Positions 52,469 to 62,296 are shown, counted from the stretch's first letter. The stretch: DNA of 64,000 bases from Constrictibacter sp. MBR-5 (GCF_040549485.1 NZ_JBEPTK010000002.1:558001-622000); one strand, 5' to 3'. Numbers and translations are program-made. The notes: generated by a model from the letters alone, not told the origin.

Positions 52469-53569
52469 GTGACAAAGGACCGCGTCGAACGGCTCCTCGC
52501 GGATTTGTCGGCACGGTCGCGGACCGAGACGGCATCGATCGTTGCCGCCGAACTGTCGTCTGGCCGCTTGAGCGACGCCGAACGGCAGATCGCGCTCGAC
52601 ATCGTGGCGGTGCTGGCCCAGGACGCCATCCAGACGGTTCGCGAGGCGCTCGCCGAACATCTGAAATCCTGCCCGTTTCTGCCACGCGAACTCGCGCTCA
52701 CCTTCGCGCACGACATCGCCACGGTGGCCGTGCCGGTTCTCCGCTGCACCGAAGTGCTGCGCGACGAGGATCTGATCGCCATCATCCACGCCGGCAATGT
52801 CGCCAAGCAGATCGCCATAGCCGGCCGCAGCTCCGTACCGGAGGCGGTGTGCCATGCGCTCATCGCGACCTGCGACAGAGCCGTCGTGAAAACCACGGTC
52901 GGAAATCTCGGGGCGCAGTTGGGCGAGGGCGCGATGCACCGCGTCGTCGAGCAGTTCTCGCATGATCCGGCGATCCAGCGCCTGCTGATCGACCGTCCGG
53001 CGCTGCCGATCACCGTCGCCCAACGTCTCGTCGAATGCGCTGCGGACGATCTGCGGGCGCGACTGATGTTGCGGCATCGCCTGCCGCCGGCCCTGTTCGA
53101 AGAACTGATGATGCACGGCCGGGACCGGGCCTTCTCCAGCATGATCGCCGACGTTCCGGAGGAGCAGACGGAGGCCTTGGCACGCAGCCTGTCCGAGCGC
53201 GCCATGCTGCCGCCATTGCTGCTGTTGCGCTGCCTCTGCGACGGCAGCATCGCCTTCGTCGAGGCGAGCTTCGCCGTTCTCGCCGGGCTTCCGATCGATC
53301 GCGCAAGGATACTCATCCACGACCAGGGGCCGCTGGGGTTCCAGGCGATCTATCGCAGGGCGGGCCTGCCTGACGTTCTGCTCCCCGCCTTTCGCGCCAC
53401 GGTCACGGTGCGGAAGGGCGTGGAGGAGGGGGCGGAAGACCTGATCCTCGAACGCATCCTCGATCACTACCCGGGGCTCCACGCGGCGGACCTGGAGCAG
53501 GCGCTGGCGCAACTCTGGCGCGTGCTCATCCCCGACGCCACCGCGTTGCCGCCCCCGGCGCTTCCCTGA
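52469..53569 (+). CDS. DUF2336 domain protein (alpha-helical repeat)
   Basis: A 366-residue, almost wholly helical cytosolic protein of the DUF2336 family, found chiefly in alphaproteobacteria. It has HEAT-like helical pairs (for example TVREALAEHLKSCPFLPREL) and a conserved central block AGRSSVPEAVCHALIATCDRAVVKTTVGN. The function is not known. The start is a GTG at 52469, about 90 bases from the divergent mtgA. Confidence 0.85.
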   Translation: MTKDRVERLLADLSARSRTETASIVAAELSSGRLSDAERQIALDIVAVLAQDAIQTVREALAEHLKSCPFLPRELALTFAHDIATVAVPVLRCTEVLRDEDLIAIIHAGNVAKQIAIAGRSSVPEAVCHALIATCDRAVVKTTVGNLGAQLGEGAMHRVVEQFSHDPAIQRLLIDRPALPITVAQRLVECAADDLRARLMLRHRLPPALFEELMMHGRDRAFSSMIADVPEEQTEALARSLSERAMLPPLLLLRCLCDGSIAFVEASFAVLAGLPIDRARILIHDQGPLGFQAIYRRAGLPDVLLPAFRATVTVRKGVEEGAEDLILERILDHYPGLHAADLEQALAQLWRVLIPDATALPPPALP

Positions 53570-53625
53570 GCTTTCCTCGCTGCCGGCTGCGGCCTAAGAT
53601 CCGATCCCTCGACGGATTAGGACCA

Positions 53626-54306
53626 ATGCGGCGCACGCGACTGGCAATCACGGCTCTCCTCCTGCTGGCGGCACCTTCGGCCGCCATGGCGCAGGCGGGA
53701 GAGGAATGCCTGCTTCCCGGAGAGACCGGCGCCCGTCCGATCGATGGACGGGGTAGCGGATACCTCACATTCCGGACGCCCCGAAGCGAGATCTGCATTC
53801 CCCGATCGAGTCCCGGATGCTTCGGCTGCGAGCCGGGTTACGTCCATCGCTGTATCGACGGCGGATGGCAGCCGCTCGCCGAGCGGCGCTGCGGCGGTGA
53901 GGGATACGTCGGCGCGGCCGTCCCGCCCGAGCGCGACGACGCCGGGCGGAACACCGCGTCGGACCGGGATGCGGCATGGCCGGGGAGCCTCGACCGGCAG
54001 CGGAGCGGCCCGTCCGGCACGGTGCCCTTCAGGCACTGCCGCTATTTCGACGGCGATGGGACCGAGCTTCGGATTCCCGCAGCTGAGGCAGGACGGGCCC
54101 GGGAGCTTGGCCTCGTCGCGTGGCAGAGGTGCGAGACCGTGTTCTGCCGGCTCTACGGCGGGGACGGGCGGCCGCTCTATTATGCGCCCGATGATCAGGA
54201 TCTGGTGCGCGAGGACATCCGTAGTGGCCATGTGTCGGTGCGGGCGTCGGAATGCCATGTGTCGCCGCGCCCCACGGCCGGAGCGATGGCCGGCGAGCGG
54301 CGTTGA
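53626..54306 (+). CDS. Cys-rich exported hypothetical protein
   Basis: A 226-residue protein with a clear Sec signal peptide (LAITALLLLAAPSAAMA|QA). The mature part has about ten Cys residues in clusters (SSPGCFGCEPGYVHRCIDGG, RHCRYFDGDG, RCETVFCRLYGG), implying several disulfides in the periplasm or outside the cell. Family not recognised. It stands alone, convergent with the MFS gene. Confidence 0.75.
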   Translation: MRRTRLAITALLLLAAPSAAMAQAGEECLLPGETGARPIDGRGSGYLTFRTPRSEICIPRSSPGCFGCEPGYVHRCIDGGWQPLAERRCGGEGYVGAAVPPERDDAGRNTASDRDAAWPGSLDRQRSGPSGTVPFRHCRYFDGDGTELRIPAAEAGRARELGLVAWQRCETVFCRLYGGDGRPLYYAPDDQDLVREDIRSGHVSVRASECHVSPRPTAGAMAGERR

Positions 54307-54369
54307 GCGCATGGGGAGGGCTGCATGTCTGCACGCTCGATCGATCCCCGCGTTCCGCCGTCGCGGCGG

Positions 54370-55572
54370 TCAGGCCGCCGCCAGCCGCGGAACCGGCCGA
54401 TCGTCCATGAGGACGTTCAGGAGCGCCGCGGTGAAGCCGACCGCTATCATCGCCGCCCAGAGCAGACCGTAGGAGCCCGTGGCATCGAACACGAGGCCGC
54501 CGACCCAGGCGCCGAGGAACGATCCGACCTGATGGCTCAGGAACACGAAGCCGTAGAGCATCGACATGTGTCGCAGCCCGAACAGCTGAGCCACCAGCGC
54601 GCTGGTCAGCGGGGCGGTGCCGAGCCACAGGAAGCCCATCGTCCCGGCGAAGACCAAGGTGGAGGTCGCGGTGATCGGCAGCGCCAGATACACCAGGATC
54701 GCGACCGTGCGGGCGAAGTAAAGGCCCGCCAGCAGGTTCTTCTTGCTGTAGCGGCCGCCGAGCCAGCCGAACGTGTAGGTTCCGACGACGTTGCACAGGC
54801 CGACCAGTCCAAGAGACTGGGCCGCCACCATCGGCGATATCCCGCAGGTCGACAGGAAGGTGGGCAGGTGGGTCACGATGAACACCAGTTGGAAGCCGCA
54901 CGCAAAGAAACCCAGCGTCAGCAGGAGGAAGCCGCGATGGTTCATCGCCTCCGCCATGGCGTCGCGCAGGGACTGGCGCGTTCCGGCCGTATCGGCACCG
55001 GTAAGGGCGGGCTTCGGCCCCAGCATCCAAGCGAACGGCAGCATCGCCAGCGCCAAGCCGGCCATGCAGAGGATTGCCATCTGCCAGTCCACCGCCTCGA
55101 TCACGATCTGGGACAGCGGTGCGATCAGCATCGTCCCGAACGAGCCGAGGGCCGCAACCGCACCCAAGGCTTCGCTGCGGCGCGCCGGCGGCACGTGAGC
55201 GGCGACGGCGCCCATCAGGATGCCGAAGGCCGTCGCGGCCACGCCCGTACCCACCAGCACGCCGGCGCCGAACACGAGGCCCCAGGTTCCGCCGGCGGTC
55301 ATCATCATCAGCAGCCCGAGCGCATAGACCAACGCGCCGCCGACCACCACCGGCCGGGCGCCGTAGCGATCGGCGAGCATGCCGAGCGGCGGCTGCGCCA
55401 ACCCCCAGACCAGGCTCTGCAGAGCGATCGCGAAGCCGAACCCGGCGGCCGTTACCGGCAGGTCCGCCAGGACGGGCGCCTGGAACAGGCCGAAGCTCTG
55501 ACGCATGCCCATGCAGAGGGTCAGCACGACGGCTGCCCCCGCCAATGCGAGGGCGCTGTTTCTCTTGATCAT
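54370..55572 (-). CDS. MFS transporter, 12 transmembrane helices
   Basis: A 400-residue major facilitator. The loop 2-3 signature GMLADRYGARPVVVGGALVY is clear, and about 12 helices are spaced evenly. The sequence resembles the MCT/oxalate-formate antiporter-like group (MRQSFGLFQAPVLADLPVTAAGFGFAIALQ), which often carries monocarboxylates. I chose ATG 55572 since GAGAG is well spaced; ATG 55578 is possible. A TetR gene is divergent and a palindromic site lies between them, so expression is probably TetR-controlled. Confidence 0.9.
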   Translation of the reverse strand: MIKRNSALALAGAAVVLTLCMGMRQSFGLFQAPVLADLPVTAAGFGFAIALQSLVWGLAQPPLGMLADRYGARPVVVGGALVYALGLLMMMTAGGTWGLVFGAGVLVGTGVAATAFGILMGAVAAHVPPARRSEALGAVAALGSFGTMLIAPLSQIVIEAVDWQMAILCMAGLALAMLPFAWMLGPKPALTGADTAGTRQSLRDAMAEAMNHRGFLLLTLGFFACGFQLVFIVTHLPTFLSTCGISPMVAAQSLGLVGLCNVVGTYTFGWLGGRYSKKNLLAGLYFARTVAILVYLALPITATSTLVFAGTMGFLWLGTAPLTSALVAQLFGLRHMSMLYGFVFLSHQVGSFLGAWVGGLVFDATGSYGLLWAAMIAVGFTAALLNVLMDDRPVPRLAAA

Positions 55573-55592
55573 AGACATGCTCTCATCATGTA

Positions 55593-55604
55593 TACCGACC
55601 GGTA
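55593..55604. promoter_or_regulatory. Palindromic operator between MFS and TetR genes
   Basis: TACCG-AC-CGGTA, a perfect 5-bp inverted repeat with a 2-base spacer (extended by flanking TA-rich bases), lies 10 bases before the TetR start and 20 bases from the MFS start. Form and place fit a TetR-family site that represses both genes. Confidence 0.7.
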
Positions 55605-55614
55605 GGGATACTTT

Positions 55615-56205
55615 ATGGCCGACGCGATGAGCAGGCAAGACACTCCCGAGCGGATTCTCAAGGCCGCGACGCGGCTGTTCTATGCGCAGGGAATCCGCGC
55701 GGTGGGGGTCGACGCCGTGGCGGCTGCGGCCGGGGTCACCAAGCGGACGCTCTACTATCACTACCCCTCGAAGGACGCTCTGATCGCGGCGTTTCTCGCC
55801 CGTTGGGCCGCGACGGTTCCGGATGCGCCCGATCTCACGCCCGATGCCGCCATAGCGGCGATCCTGGGCCGGTTCGGCGAACTGCGCGCCTGGTTCGGCA
55901 CCGACCGTTTCCGCGGGTGCCCCTTCGTCAACGCGGTCACCGAAGTCGGCACGGAGAACCAGCCGGCGGTCGCTGTCGCACGGTCGTTCAAGGCCGGACG
56001 TCGCGCATGGTTTTCGGCTCTCCTTGCCAGGGCTGGGGCACGAGATCCGGACGCGCTGGCGGGGCAGCTGATGCTGCTCGTGGACGGCGCCATCGTTGCG
56101 GCGCTGGTCAGGGGCACGCCCGAGCCCGCGGCGGAGGCGGAGGCGGCCGCCCGGACGTTGCTCGGTGCGGCCGGACTGCTTCCCACGGAGCCCCGCGGCT
56201 CATAA
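55615..56205 (+). CDS. TetR/AcrR-family transcriptional regulator
   Basis: A 196-residue repressor. The N-terminal helix-turn-helix is VDAVAAAAGVTKRTLYYHYP followed by SKDALIAAF, and the C-terminal ligand domain contains RFRGCPFVNAVTEVG, typical of the YxaF/LmrA-like TetR_C group. The leader is about ten bases and contains the palindrome, so autoregulation and control of the divergent MFS gene are likely. The ligand is unknown. Confidence 0.92.
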   Translation: MADAMSRQDTPERILKAATRLFYAQGIRAVGVDAVAAAAGVTKRTLYYHYPSKDALIAAFLARWAATVPDAPDLTPDAAIAAILGRFGELRAWFGTDRFRGCPFVNAVTEVGTENQPAVAVARSFKAGRRAWFSALLARAGARDPDALAGQLMLLVDGAIVAALVRGTPEPAAEAEAAARTLLGAAGLLPTEPRGS

Positions 56206-56236
56206 GCTGCGCCGGCAATAACTCCAGGAGGGGGCC

Positions 56237-56560
56237 ATGCTGCTCGACGTTCGAACCTATACGTGCCGCCCGGGCACGATCCGCAAGCATCTCGAACTCT
56301 ACGAGAAAATGGGCTTCGGCCCGCAGAGCCGGCATCTGGGACAGCCGCTAGCCTACCTCACGACCGAGACGGGCGACGTGAACCAGTATGTCCACATCTG
56401 GGTCTACGAGAACGCCGCCGACCGGGAGAAGAAGCGTGCCGCCATGGCGGCCGATCCGGACTGGGTGGCCTACACCCAGGAGAGCGCCAAGCTCGGCGCC
56501 CTGATCGAGCAGAACAACAAGCTGATGGTCCCGACCAGCTTCGCGCCGATCAAGCGCTGA
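56237..56560 (+). CDS. NIPSNAP family protein
   Basis: A 107-residue ferredoxin-like-fold protein of the NIPSNAP family: starts MLLDVRTYTCRPGTIRKHLE, with YVHIWVYENAADREKKRAAM and a C-terminal LMVPTSFAPIKR. Small bacterial members often stand beside catabolic enzymes and have no proven activity. It starts 31 bases after the TetR gene behind CAGGAGG. Its 3' end overlaps the convergent LysR gene by 11 bases. Confidence 0.88.
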   Translation: MLLDVRTYTCRPGTIRKHLELYEKMGFGPQSRHLGQPLAYLTTETGDVNQYVHIWVYENAADREKKRAAMAADPDWVAYTQESAKLGALIEQNNKLMVPTSFAPIKR

Positions 56561-57455
56561 GCCCGGCCGCCCTGTCCGACCGCAGGTGGGCCACGAGGTC
56601 GCGTGCAGGGCCGGGCAGGGCGTCCAGGCGTCGGACACAGATCAGAAGGCGCCGCGTCGTCCAGGCGTCGCTCAGCGGAACGATGGCGATCGCCATCGTT
56701 CGCCGGCAGCGCATCGCTGCGGTTCGCGGCAGGATCGCGAGACCGACGCCGGCCTCTGCCATGCGACAGACAGCGTCGAAGCTGTCGAGGCGCACCCGCA
56801 TCCGCAGAGGCTTTCCCTCCGCCGCGGCGTAGCGCGCCACATGTGCCTGGAGCACGCTGCGCGCATCGAGCCCGACGAAGGGCTCGTCGAGCACCGTCCG
56901 GAACGCGACCGCGCGCGAGCCGGCCAGGGCGTGCGAGGCCGGGACCGCCAGGACGAGGCGATCCCGCGCGAACGGATAGGTTTCGAGCCCGCCTATGTCT
57001 GTCGTGTCAGCCGCGATTCCGACGTCCGCCTGACCTCCCGCGACCGCTTCGACGATCGCGTGGCTGGGTCGTACCTCCAGGTCGATGTCCAGTTCCGGGC
57101 GCGCCGCCAGGAAGCGAGCCAGCGGCTCTGGCAGCGATTCGCTGACCGCCGACGTGTTCGCGAGCAGCCGCACATGTCCCTTGAGACCGCGCGCATAGGC
57201 GCGGAGGTCGCCGCGCATGTGCTCCATCTGCCCGAGCAGCAGGATGGCGTGATGCTGCAAGGCGCGTCCGGCGGGCGTCGGGTCGACGCCACGTGCTCCA
57301 CGTTCGAACAGTGATATGCCGAGCATCTCCTCCATGCCACGGATCCGTGCACTCGCAGACGCGAGCGCCAGCCCGGACCGTTCGGCACCGGCCGTGATGC
57401 TGCCCGCCTCCGCGACGTTCAGAAACAGCCGGAGGTCGGTCGGATCGAAACGCAT
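56550..57455 (-). CDS. LysR-family transcriptional regulator
   Basis: A 301-residue LysR-type regulator. The winged HTH is at residues 4-62 (LRLFLNVAEAGSITAGAERS, then ALASASARIRGMEEMLGISL) and the effector domain from about 90 onward. GGAGA is spaced before the ATG at 57455. It is divergent from a TauE/SafE exporter with 96 bases between; an inverted repeat at 57517-57542 is a likely binding site. The inducer is unknown. Confidence 0.93.
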   Translation of the reverse strand: MRFDPTDLRLFLNVAEAGSITAGAERSGLALASASARIRGMEEMLGISLFERGARGVDPTPAGRALQHHAILLLGQMEHMRGDLRAYARGLKGHVRLLANTSAVSESLPEPLARFLAARPELDIDLEVRPSHAIVEAVAGGQADVGIAADTTDIGGLETYPFARDRLVLAVPASHALAGSRAVAFRTVLDEPFVGLDARSVLQAHVARYAAAEGKPLRMRVRLDSFDAVCRMAEAGVGLAILPRTAAMRCRRTMAIAIVPLSDAWTTRRLLICVRRLDALPGPARDLVAHLRSDRAAGLSA

Positions 57456-57516
57456 ACCGATTCTCCAAGGGGGCGTGGCTTCGCTTTTTCCGAAGCACGC
57501 TTGCCGAAGATCCAGA

Positions 57517-57542
57517 TTGAGGCTGGCGTCGATCCGCCTCAA
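57517..57542. promoter_or_regulatory. Inverted repeat in the LysR/TauE intergenic region
   Basis: TTGAGGC (57517-57523) and GCCTCAA (57536-57542) form a perfect 7-bp dyad with a 12-base spacer, ending 9 bases before the TauE start. The arrangement suits a LysR-type regulator site, though LysR boxes are usually farther from the target start. Confidence 0.6.
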
Positions 57543-57551
57543 GCATTACCG

Positions 57552-58292
57552 ATGCTTGATATAAACACCGTCTTCGCGGTCGTCGTGGCGACCTTCATTC
57601 TCGCAGGCTTCGTCAAGGGCGTAGTCGGCCTTGGGTTGCCCACCGTGGCGATGGCGCTGCTGGCGCTGGCGATGCCGCCTGTTCACGCGGCCGCGCTGCT
57701 GATCGTGCCGTCCGCCGTAACCAACCTGTGGCAGTTCGTGGCGGGGCCTAGGGGCTCGCGTGCCCGTCTGCTTCGCCGGCTCTGGCCGATGATGCTGGCC
57801 AGCGGAGCGGCGACCTGGATCGCCGCGGGAAGCCTTCTGGCAGACGGTCCGGGCATCGCCGGCACGGCCCTGGGCATCGCTCTCGCGCTTTATGCCGTCG
57901 TCGGACTGACGGAGGTGCGGGTCGGCATTCCGGCACGGCTGGAGCCACTGTTGTCGCCGATCGCCGGGGCGGCGACGGGGCTCGTCGCCGGCGCCACGGG
58001 CATCCTCGCAGTCCCCTCGGTGCCCTATCTCCAGGCGCTCGAGCTCGACCGGGATGACCTGGTCCAGGCGCTCGGCCTGTCCTTCACCGTTTCCACATTG
58101 GCCCTTGCGGGCGGTCTGGCGCAGAGCGGCGAGTTTGACGCCACGCGGGCGTTCGGCTCGACGCTGGCCCTGTTTCCGGCCCTCGCCGGCATGGCGATGG
58201 GACAGTGGCTCCGGTATCGGATCGCGGCGCGGACCTTCCGTCGATGCTTCTTCGTTGCGCTCTTCGCTCTCGGCCTCCATCTCGCGTTCTAG
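57552..58292 (+). CDS. TauE/SafE-family sulfite/organosulfur exporter-like permease
   Basis: A 246-residue inner-membrane protein with about eight helices in two homologous halves, each with the family glycine motif (GFVKGVVGLGLPTVAMALLA; GAATGLVAGATGILAVPSVP). Members move sulfite, sulfoacetate or other anions, usually outward. The start at 57552 is chosen since the first helix begins immediately after it. Divergent LysR control is likely. Confidence 0.9.
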   Translation: MLDINTVFAVVVATFILAGFVKGVVGLGLPTVAMALLALAMPPVHAAALLIVPSAVTNLWQFVAGPRGSRARLLRRLWPMMLASGAATWIAAGSLLADGPGIAGTALGIALALYAVVGLTEVRVGIPARLEPLLSPIAGAATGLVAGATGILAVPSVPYLQALELDRDDLVQALGLSFTVSTLALAGGLAQSGEFDATRAFGSTLALFPALAGMAMGQWLRYRIAARTFRRCFFVALFALGLHLAF

Positions 58293-58381
58293 CAGGGATG
58301 GCGCCGCGCTTGCCGGGCACCCACCCCGTCCGTATGGTGCGCGCCGCTCGACCCGCCACGATTCAGCCGCGAGGCCTCCCG

Positions 58382-59680
58382 ATGATCCCCCGCTACAGCC
58401 GGCCGGAAATGGCAGCCATCTGGGAGCCGGAGACGCGGTTCCGCATCTGGTTCGAGATCGAGGCGCACGCCTGCGACGCCCAGGCCGAACTCGGGGTGAT
58501 CCCCAAGGAAGCGGCGAAGGCGGTGTGGGAGCGCGGCGGCTTCGACATCCCGCGCATCGACGAGATCGAGCGTGAGACCAAGCACGACGTCATCGCCTTC
58601 CTGACCAGCGTCTCCGAGCATGTCGGCCCCGAGGCGCGGTTCGTGCATCAGGGCATGACTTCTTCGGACGTGCTCGACACCTGCCTGTCGGTGCAGCTGG
58701 CGCGCGCCTCCGACATCCTGCTCGACGATCTCGACCGGCTCCTGGTCGCGCTGCGCCGGCGCGCCGAGGAGCACAAGTTCACGCTCTGCATCGGCCGCAG
58801 CCACGGCATCCATGCCGAACCCACCACCTTTGGCCTGAAGCTCGCCGGTCATTACGCCGAATTCGCGCGGAACCGTGCGCGCCTCGCCGCCGCGCGTGCC
58901 GAGATCGCCACCTGCGCCATCTCCGGCCCCGTCGGCACGTTCGCCAGCATCGACCCGGCGGTCGAGCGGCACGTGGCGGAGAAGATGGGCCTGACGGTCG
59001 AACCCGTCTCGACCCAGGTCATCCCGCGCGACCGGCACGCCATGTTCTTCTCGGTCCTGGGCGTGATCGCCAGTTCCGTCGAACGGCTGGCCGTCGAGGT
59101 CCGTCACCTCCAGCGTACCGAGGTGCGCGAGGCGGAGGAGTATTTCTCGCCGGGCCAGAAGGGCTCCTCGGCGATGCCGCACAAGCGCAATCCCGTGCTC
59201 AGCGAGAACCTGACCGGGCTCGCACGCCTCGTCCGCGGCATGGTGGTCCCGGCGCAGGAGAACGTCGCCCTCTGGCACGAGCGCGACATCTCGCACTCTT
59301 CGGTCGAGCGCGTGATCGGCCCGGACGCGACGATCGCCCTGGACTTCGCGCTGAACCGGCTCGTCGGCCTCGTCGACAAGCTGGTCGTCTATCCCGAGAT
59401 GATGCAGCGCAATCTCGACGCACTCGGCGGCGTCGTCTTCTCTCAGCACGTGCTGCTCGCCCTGACCCAGTCGGGAATGGGCCGCGAGGACGCCTATCGC
59501 GTCGTCCAGGCCTGCGCCATGAAGGTCTGGCACGAGGGCGGCCGGTTCATCGACAAGCTGCGGGGCGATGCGGAGGTGATGCGCTGCCTGTCGGAGGCGG
59601 ACCTGGAGCGCGCGTTCGACCCGGCTGTGCAGACCCGCCACGTCGACACGATCTTCGCCCGCGTTTTCGGCAGCGCCTGA
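58382..59680 (+). CDS. purB: Adenylosuccinate lyase
   Basis: A 432-residue fumarase/aspartase superfamily enzyme that cleaves adenylosuccinate to AMP and SAICAR to AICAR in purine biosynthesis. The signature GSSAMPHKRNPV bears the mobile catalytic loop. Other motifs are VHQGMTSSDVLDTCLSVQL and the His-containing GRSHGIHAEPTTFGLK. The start MIPRYSRPEMAAIWEPETRF is typical of alphaproteobacterial PurB. It is followed after 70 bases by cysK. Confidence 0.96.
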   Translation: MIPRYSRPEMAAIWEPETRFRIWFEIEAHACDAQAELGVIPKEAAKAVWERGGFDIPRIDEIERETKHDVIAFLTSVSEHVGPEARFVHQGMTSSDVLDTCLSVQLARASDILLDDLDRLLVALRRRAEEHKFTLCIGRSHGIHAEPTTFGLKLAGHYAEFARNRARLAAARAEIATCAISGPVGTFASIDPAVERHVAEKMGLTVEPVSTQVIPRDRHAMFFSVLGVIASSVERLAVEVRHLQRTEVREAEEYFSPGQKGSSAMPHKRNPVLSENLTGLARLVRGMVVPAQENVALWHERDISHSSVERVIGPDATIALDFALNRLVGLVDKLVVYPEMMQRNLDALGGVVFSQHVLLALTQSGMGREDAYRVVQACAMKVWHEGGRFIDKLRGDAEVMRCLSEADLERAFDPAVQTRHVDTIFARVFGSA

Positions 59681-59750
59681 CGGCGCGGCGCTTGCCGCTC
59701 CGCGGCGTGCCGCTTACCCTCAGGATCCCTTGTTCCGAAAGGTCGGATGG

Positions 59751-60749
59751 ATGGACGTCCGGGACGGTTTCATCGGCGCGATCGGCAACACGCCGCTCAT
59801 TCGCCTGCGCAGGCTCTCCGAGCAGACCGGCTGCGAGATCCTCGGCAAGGCCGAATTCCTCAACCCCGGCGGCTCGGTCAAGGACCGTGCGGCGCTCTCG
59901 ATCGTCCGCCATGCCGAGGCGAAGGGCCTGCTGCGGCCCGGCGGCGTGATCGTCGAAGGCACCGCGGGCAATACCGGCATCGGCCTCGCCCTCGTCGGCA
60001 ATGCGCTCGGCTACCGCTCGGTCATCGTCATCCCCGAGACGCAGAGCGACGAGAAGAAGGACATGCTGCGGCTCTGCGGCGCCGACCTGCGCCAGGTGCC
60101 CGCCGTTCCGTACAAGGACCCGAACAACTACGTCCACATCTCCCAGCGCCTCGCGGAGGAGATCGCCGCGAAGGAACCGAACGGAGCGATCTGGGCGAAC
60201 CAGTTCGACAATGTCGACAACCGGCAGGGGCATATCGACACCACCGGCCCCGAAATCTGGGCGCAGACCGACGGCAAAATCGACGGCTTCATCTGCGCCG
60301 TCGGCACCGGCGGTACGCTGGCCGGCGTCGGGATGGCGCTGAAGGAACGGAGCAAGGACGTCACCATCGCCATCGCCGATCCGATGGGGGCCGCGCTCTA
60401 CAGCTACTACAAGACCGGGGAGCTGAAGTCCGAGGGTAGCTCGATCACCGAGGGCATCGGCACCGGCCGGATCACGGCCAATCTGAAGGACGCTCCCGTC
60501 GACGATGTCTTTCAGATCCCCGATGCCGAGGCGTTGCCGATCCTGTTCGATCTCGCGAAGCACGAAGGCCTGCTCCTCGGCGGCTCCAGCGCGATCAACG
60601 TCGCCGGCGCGGTGCGGCTGGCGAAGCAGATGGGGCCGGGGCACACCATCGTCACGATCCTCTGCGATTCGGGCCAGCGGTATATGAGCAAGCTCTGGAA
60701 TCCGGCGTTCCTTAAGAGCAAGGAACTCCCGGCTCCCGATTGGCTGTGA
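59751..60749 (+). CDS. cysK: Cysteine synthase (O-acetylserine sulfhydrylase)
   Basis: A 332-residue fold-type II PLP enzyme. PLP Lys44 lies in [13 protein letters not shown], the phosphate-cradle [14 protein letters not shown] follows, and the Ser/Gly-rich [10 protein letters not shown] is further on. The substrate loop reads TAGNT rather than the commonest TSGNT, so preference among O-acetylserine, cystathionine or related substrates is open. Its stop overlaps the GTG of an ABC ATPase (GTGA). Confidence 0.9.
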   Translation: MDVRDGFIGAIGNTPLIRLRRLSEQTGCEILGKAEFLNPGGSVKDRAALSIVRHAEAKGLLRPGGVIVEGTAGNTGIGLALVGNALGYRSVIVIPETQSDEKKDMLRLCGADLRQVPAVPYKDPNNYVHISQRLAEEIAAKEPNGAIWANQFDNVDNRQGHIDTTGPEIWAQTDGKIDGFICAVGTGGTLAGVGMALKERSKDVTIAIADPMGAALYSYYKTGELKSEGSSITEGIGTGRITANLKDAPVDDVFQIPDAEALPILFDLAKHEGLLLGGSSAINVAGAVRLAKQMGPGHTIVTILCDSGQRYMSKLWNPAFLKSKELPAPDWL

Positions 60750-61831
60750 CGGCGGGCGCGGCCCAAGCTGCCGCACCGATGGCTGCCGCGCCGAGGGTGG
60801 ACGTCAGGCCGCCCGAACCGCTGCTCGAGGTGCGCGACGTGGCGCGCCACTTCGACGTGTCCGGTCCCTGGCTCGCGCGAACCATCGCCGGTGCGCCGCG
60901 TCTCTCCCTGAAGGCGGTCGACGGCGTCAGCTTCGACATCCGCCGCGGCGAAACGCTGAGCCTCGTCGGCGAATCCGGCTGCGGCAAGACGACGGTCGCC
61001 CGGCTGATCGTCGGCCTCTACCAGCCGAACCGCGGCCAGATCCTGTTCGAGGGCACGGACCTCACATCGCTGCGCACCCGGGCCGCCCAGCGGCCCTATC
61101 GTCGGCGCATGCAGATGATCTTCCAGGACCCCTATGCCAGCCTGAACCCGCGCTGGCGGGTGCGCGACATCGTCGCCGAACCGATCCGCGCGTTCGGCCT
61201 CGCCCGCAGCGGCAGCGAGGTGCGCGACCAGGTGGCGGCGCTGCTGCGCCAGGTCGGGCTCGGCCCGGCCGACGGCGAGAAGTTCCCGCACGAATTCTCC
61301 GGCGGCCAGCGCCAGCGGATCTCGATCGCGCGCGCGCTGTCCAACCGCCCGGAATTCCTGGTCTGCGACGAACCGACCTCGGCGCTCGACGTGTCCGTGC
61401 AGGCGCAGATCCTGAATCTGATGAAGGACCTGCAGCGCGAGCTCGGCCTGACCTACCTCTTCATCAGCCACAATCTCGCGGTCGTCCGGCACATCTCGGA
61501 CCGGGTCGGCGTGATGTATCTCGGCAAGCTCGTCGAACTCGCCGATTCACGGACGCTGTTCGGCACGCCGCGGCACCCCTACACGCGCCTTCTGCTCGAC
61601 ACGATCCCCGACCTGGACATGACGGGCAGGGCGCGCGTGCCCGTCGGCGGCGAAGTGCCCAGCCCGATCGCGCCGCCGCCGGGCTGCTCCTTCAATCCCC
61701 GCTGTCCCTTCGCCAACGACCGCTGCCGAAGTGAGGAGCCGAAGCTCGCCCGGCACCGCGGCGGCAGCGCCGTCGCCTGCCACGGCGTGGAGGAGGGGCG
61801 TATCCCGGAGCGGCCCGTCGCGGCGGCATGA
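60746..61831 (+). CDS. Oligopeptide/dipeptide-type ABC ATPase (DppF/OppF-like), orphan
   Basis: A 361-residue ATPase. It has Walker [11 protein letters not shown]-loop [12 protein letters not shown], signature [14 protein letters not shown], Walker [13 protein letters not shown] and H-loop FISHNLAVV. The C-terminal oligo_HPY extension ([16 protein letters not shown]) contains the Cys set that binds an Fe-S cluster in the family. No binding protein, permease or DppD partner is nearby in this window. The GTG start overlaps the cysK stop. Confidence 0.92.
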   Translation: MTAGAAQAAAPMAAAPRVDVRPPEPLLEVRDVARHFDVSGPWLARTIAGAPRLSLKAVDGVSFDIRRGETLSLVGESGCGKTTVARLIVGLYQPNRGQILFEGTDLTSLRTRAAQRPYRRRMQMIFQDPYASLNPRWRVRDIVAEPIRAFGLARSGSEVRDQVAALLRQVGLGPADGEKFPHEFSGGQRQRISIARALSNRPEFLVCDEPTSALDVSVQAQILNLMKDLQRELGLTYLFISHNLAVVRHISDRVGVMYLGKLVELADSRTLFGTPRHPYTRLLLDTIPDLDMTGRARVPVGGEVPSPIAPPPGCSFNPRCPFANDRCRSEEPKLARHRGGSAVACHGVEEGRIPERPVAAA

Positions 61832-61999
61832 GCGACGCCGCGACGGGCCTTGACCTGCCGGCGCCCCGACATCATTGTCCGGTCATGGCCATGCATCCGC
61901 GCCAGATGCCGATCACGCGGCGAATTACCGACCCGGTCCCTTCGGGGGGCCGGGAACTGGTCGTTCGTCCCGTCAATCGGTCACTGGAGTGTGCCCGCC

Positions 62000-62296
62000 A
62001 TGTCCGCGTCCACGCGTGAATCCCTTCCGACCACCTGTTTCTCCGTCCAGGCCTGCAGCGAACCCTCGGTGATGTCCCGGGTGCTCGAACTGTTCGTCAA
62101 GCGCGGCCTCGTGCCGACCCGCATCGTCAGCGACGTGAGCGGTCCGGCCGACGATGTCCTGACCATCGACATACAGATGCGCGGGCTCGAGCCGGAGCTC
62201 GCCGGCTACATGGCGCGCTGCATGCGGCAGCTGGCCTATGTCGACTGCGTGCTGACCAGCGAGCGGGGCACAGTGCCGGACGCCCGCACGGGATGA
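62000..62296 (+). CDS. Small ACT-domain-like protein
   Basis: A 98-residue protein whose order of strands and helices (CFSVQACSEPSVMSRVLELF, then RGLVPTRIVSDVS, DVLTIDIQM, CMRQLAYVDCVLTSER) fits a single ACT domain, like the N-terminal half of acetolactate-synthase small subunits. ACT domains bind amino acids for control. The stop overlaps the NUDIX start by four bases (ATGA). No ThDP synthase is adjacent. Confidence 0.7.
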   Translation: MSASTRESLPTTCFSVQACSEPSVMSRVLELFVKRGLVPTRIVSDVSGPADDVLTIDIQMRGLEPELAGYMARCMRQLAYVDCVLTSERGTVPDARTG

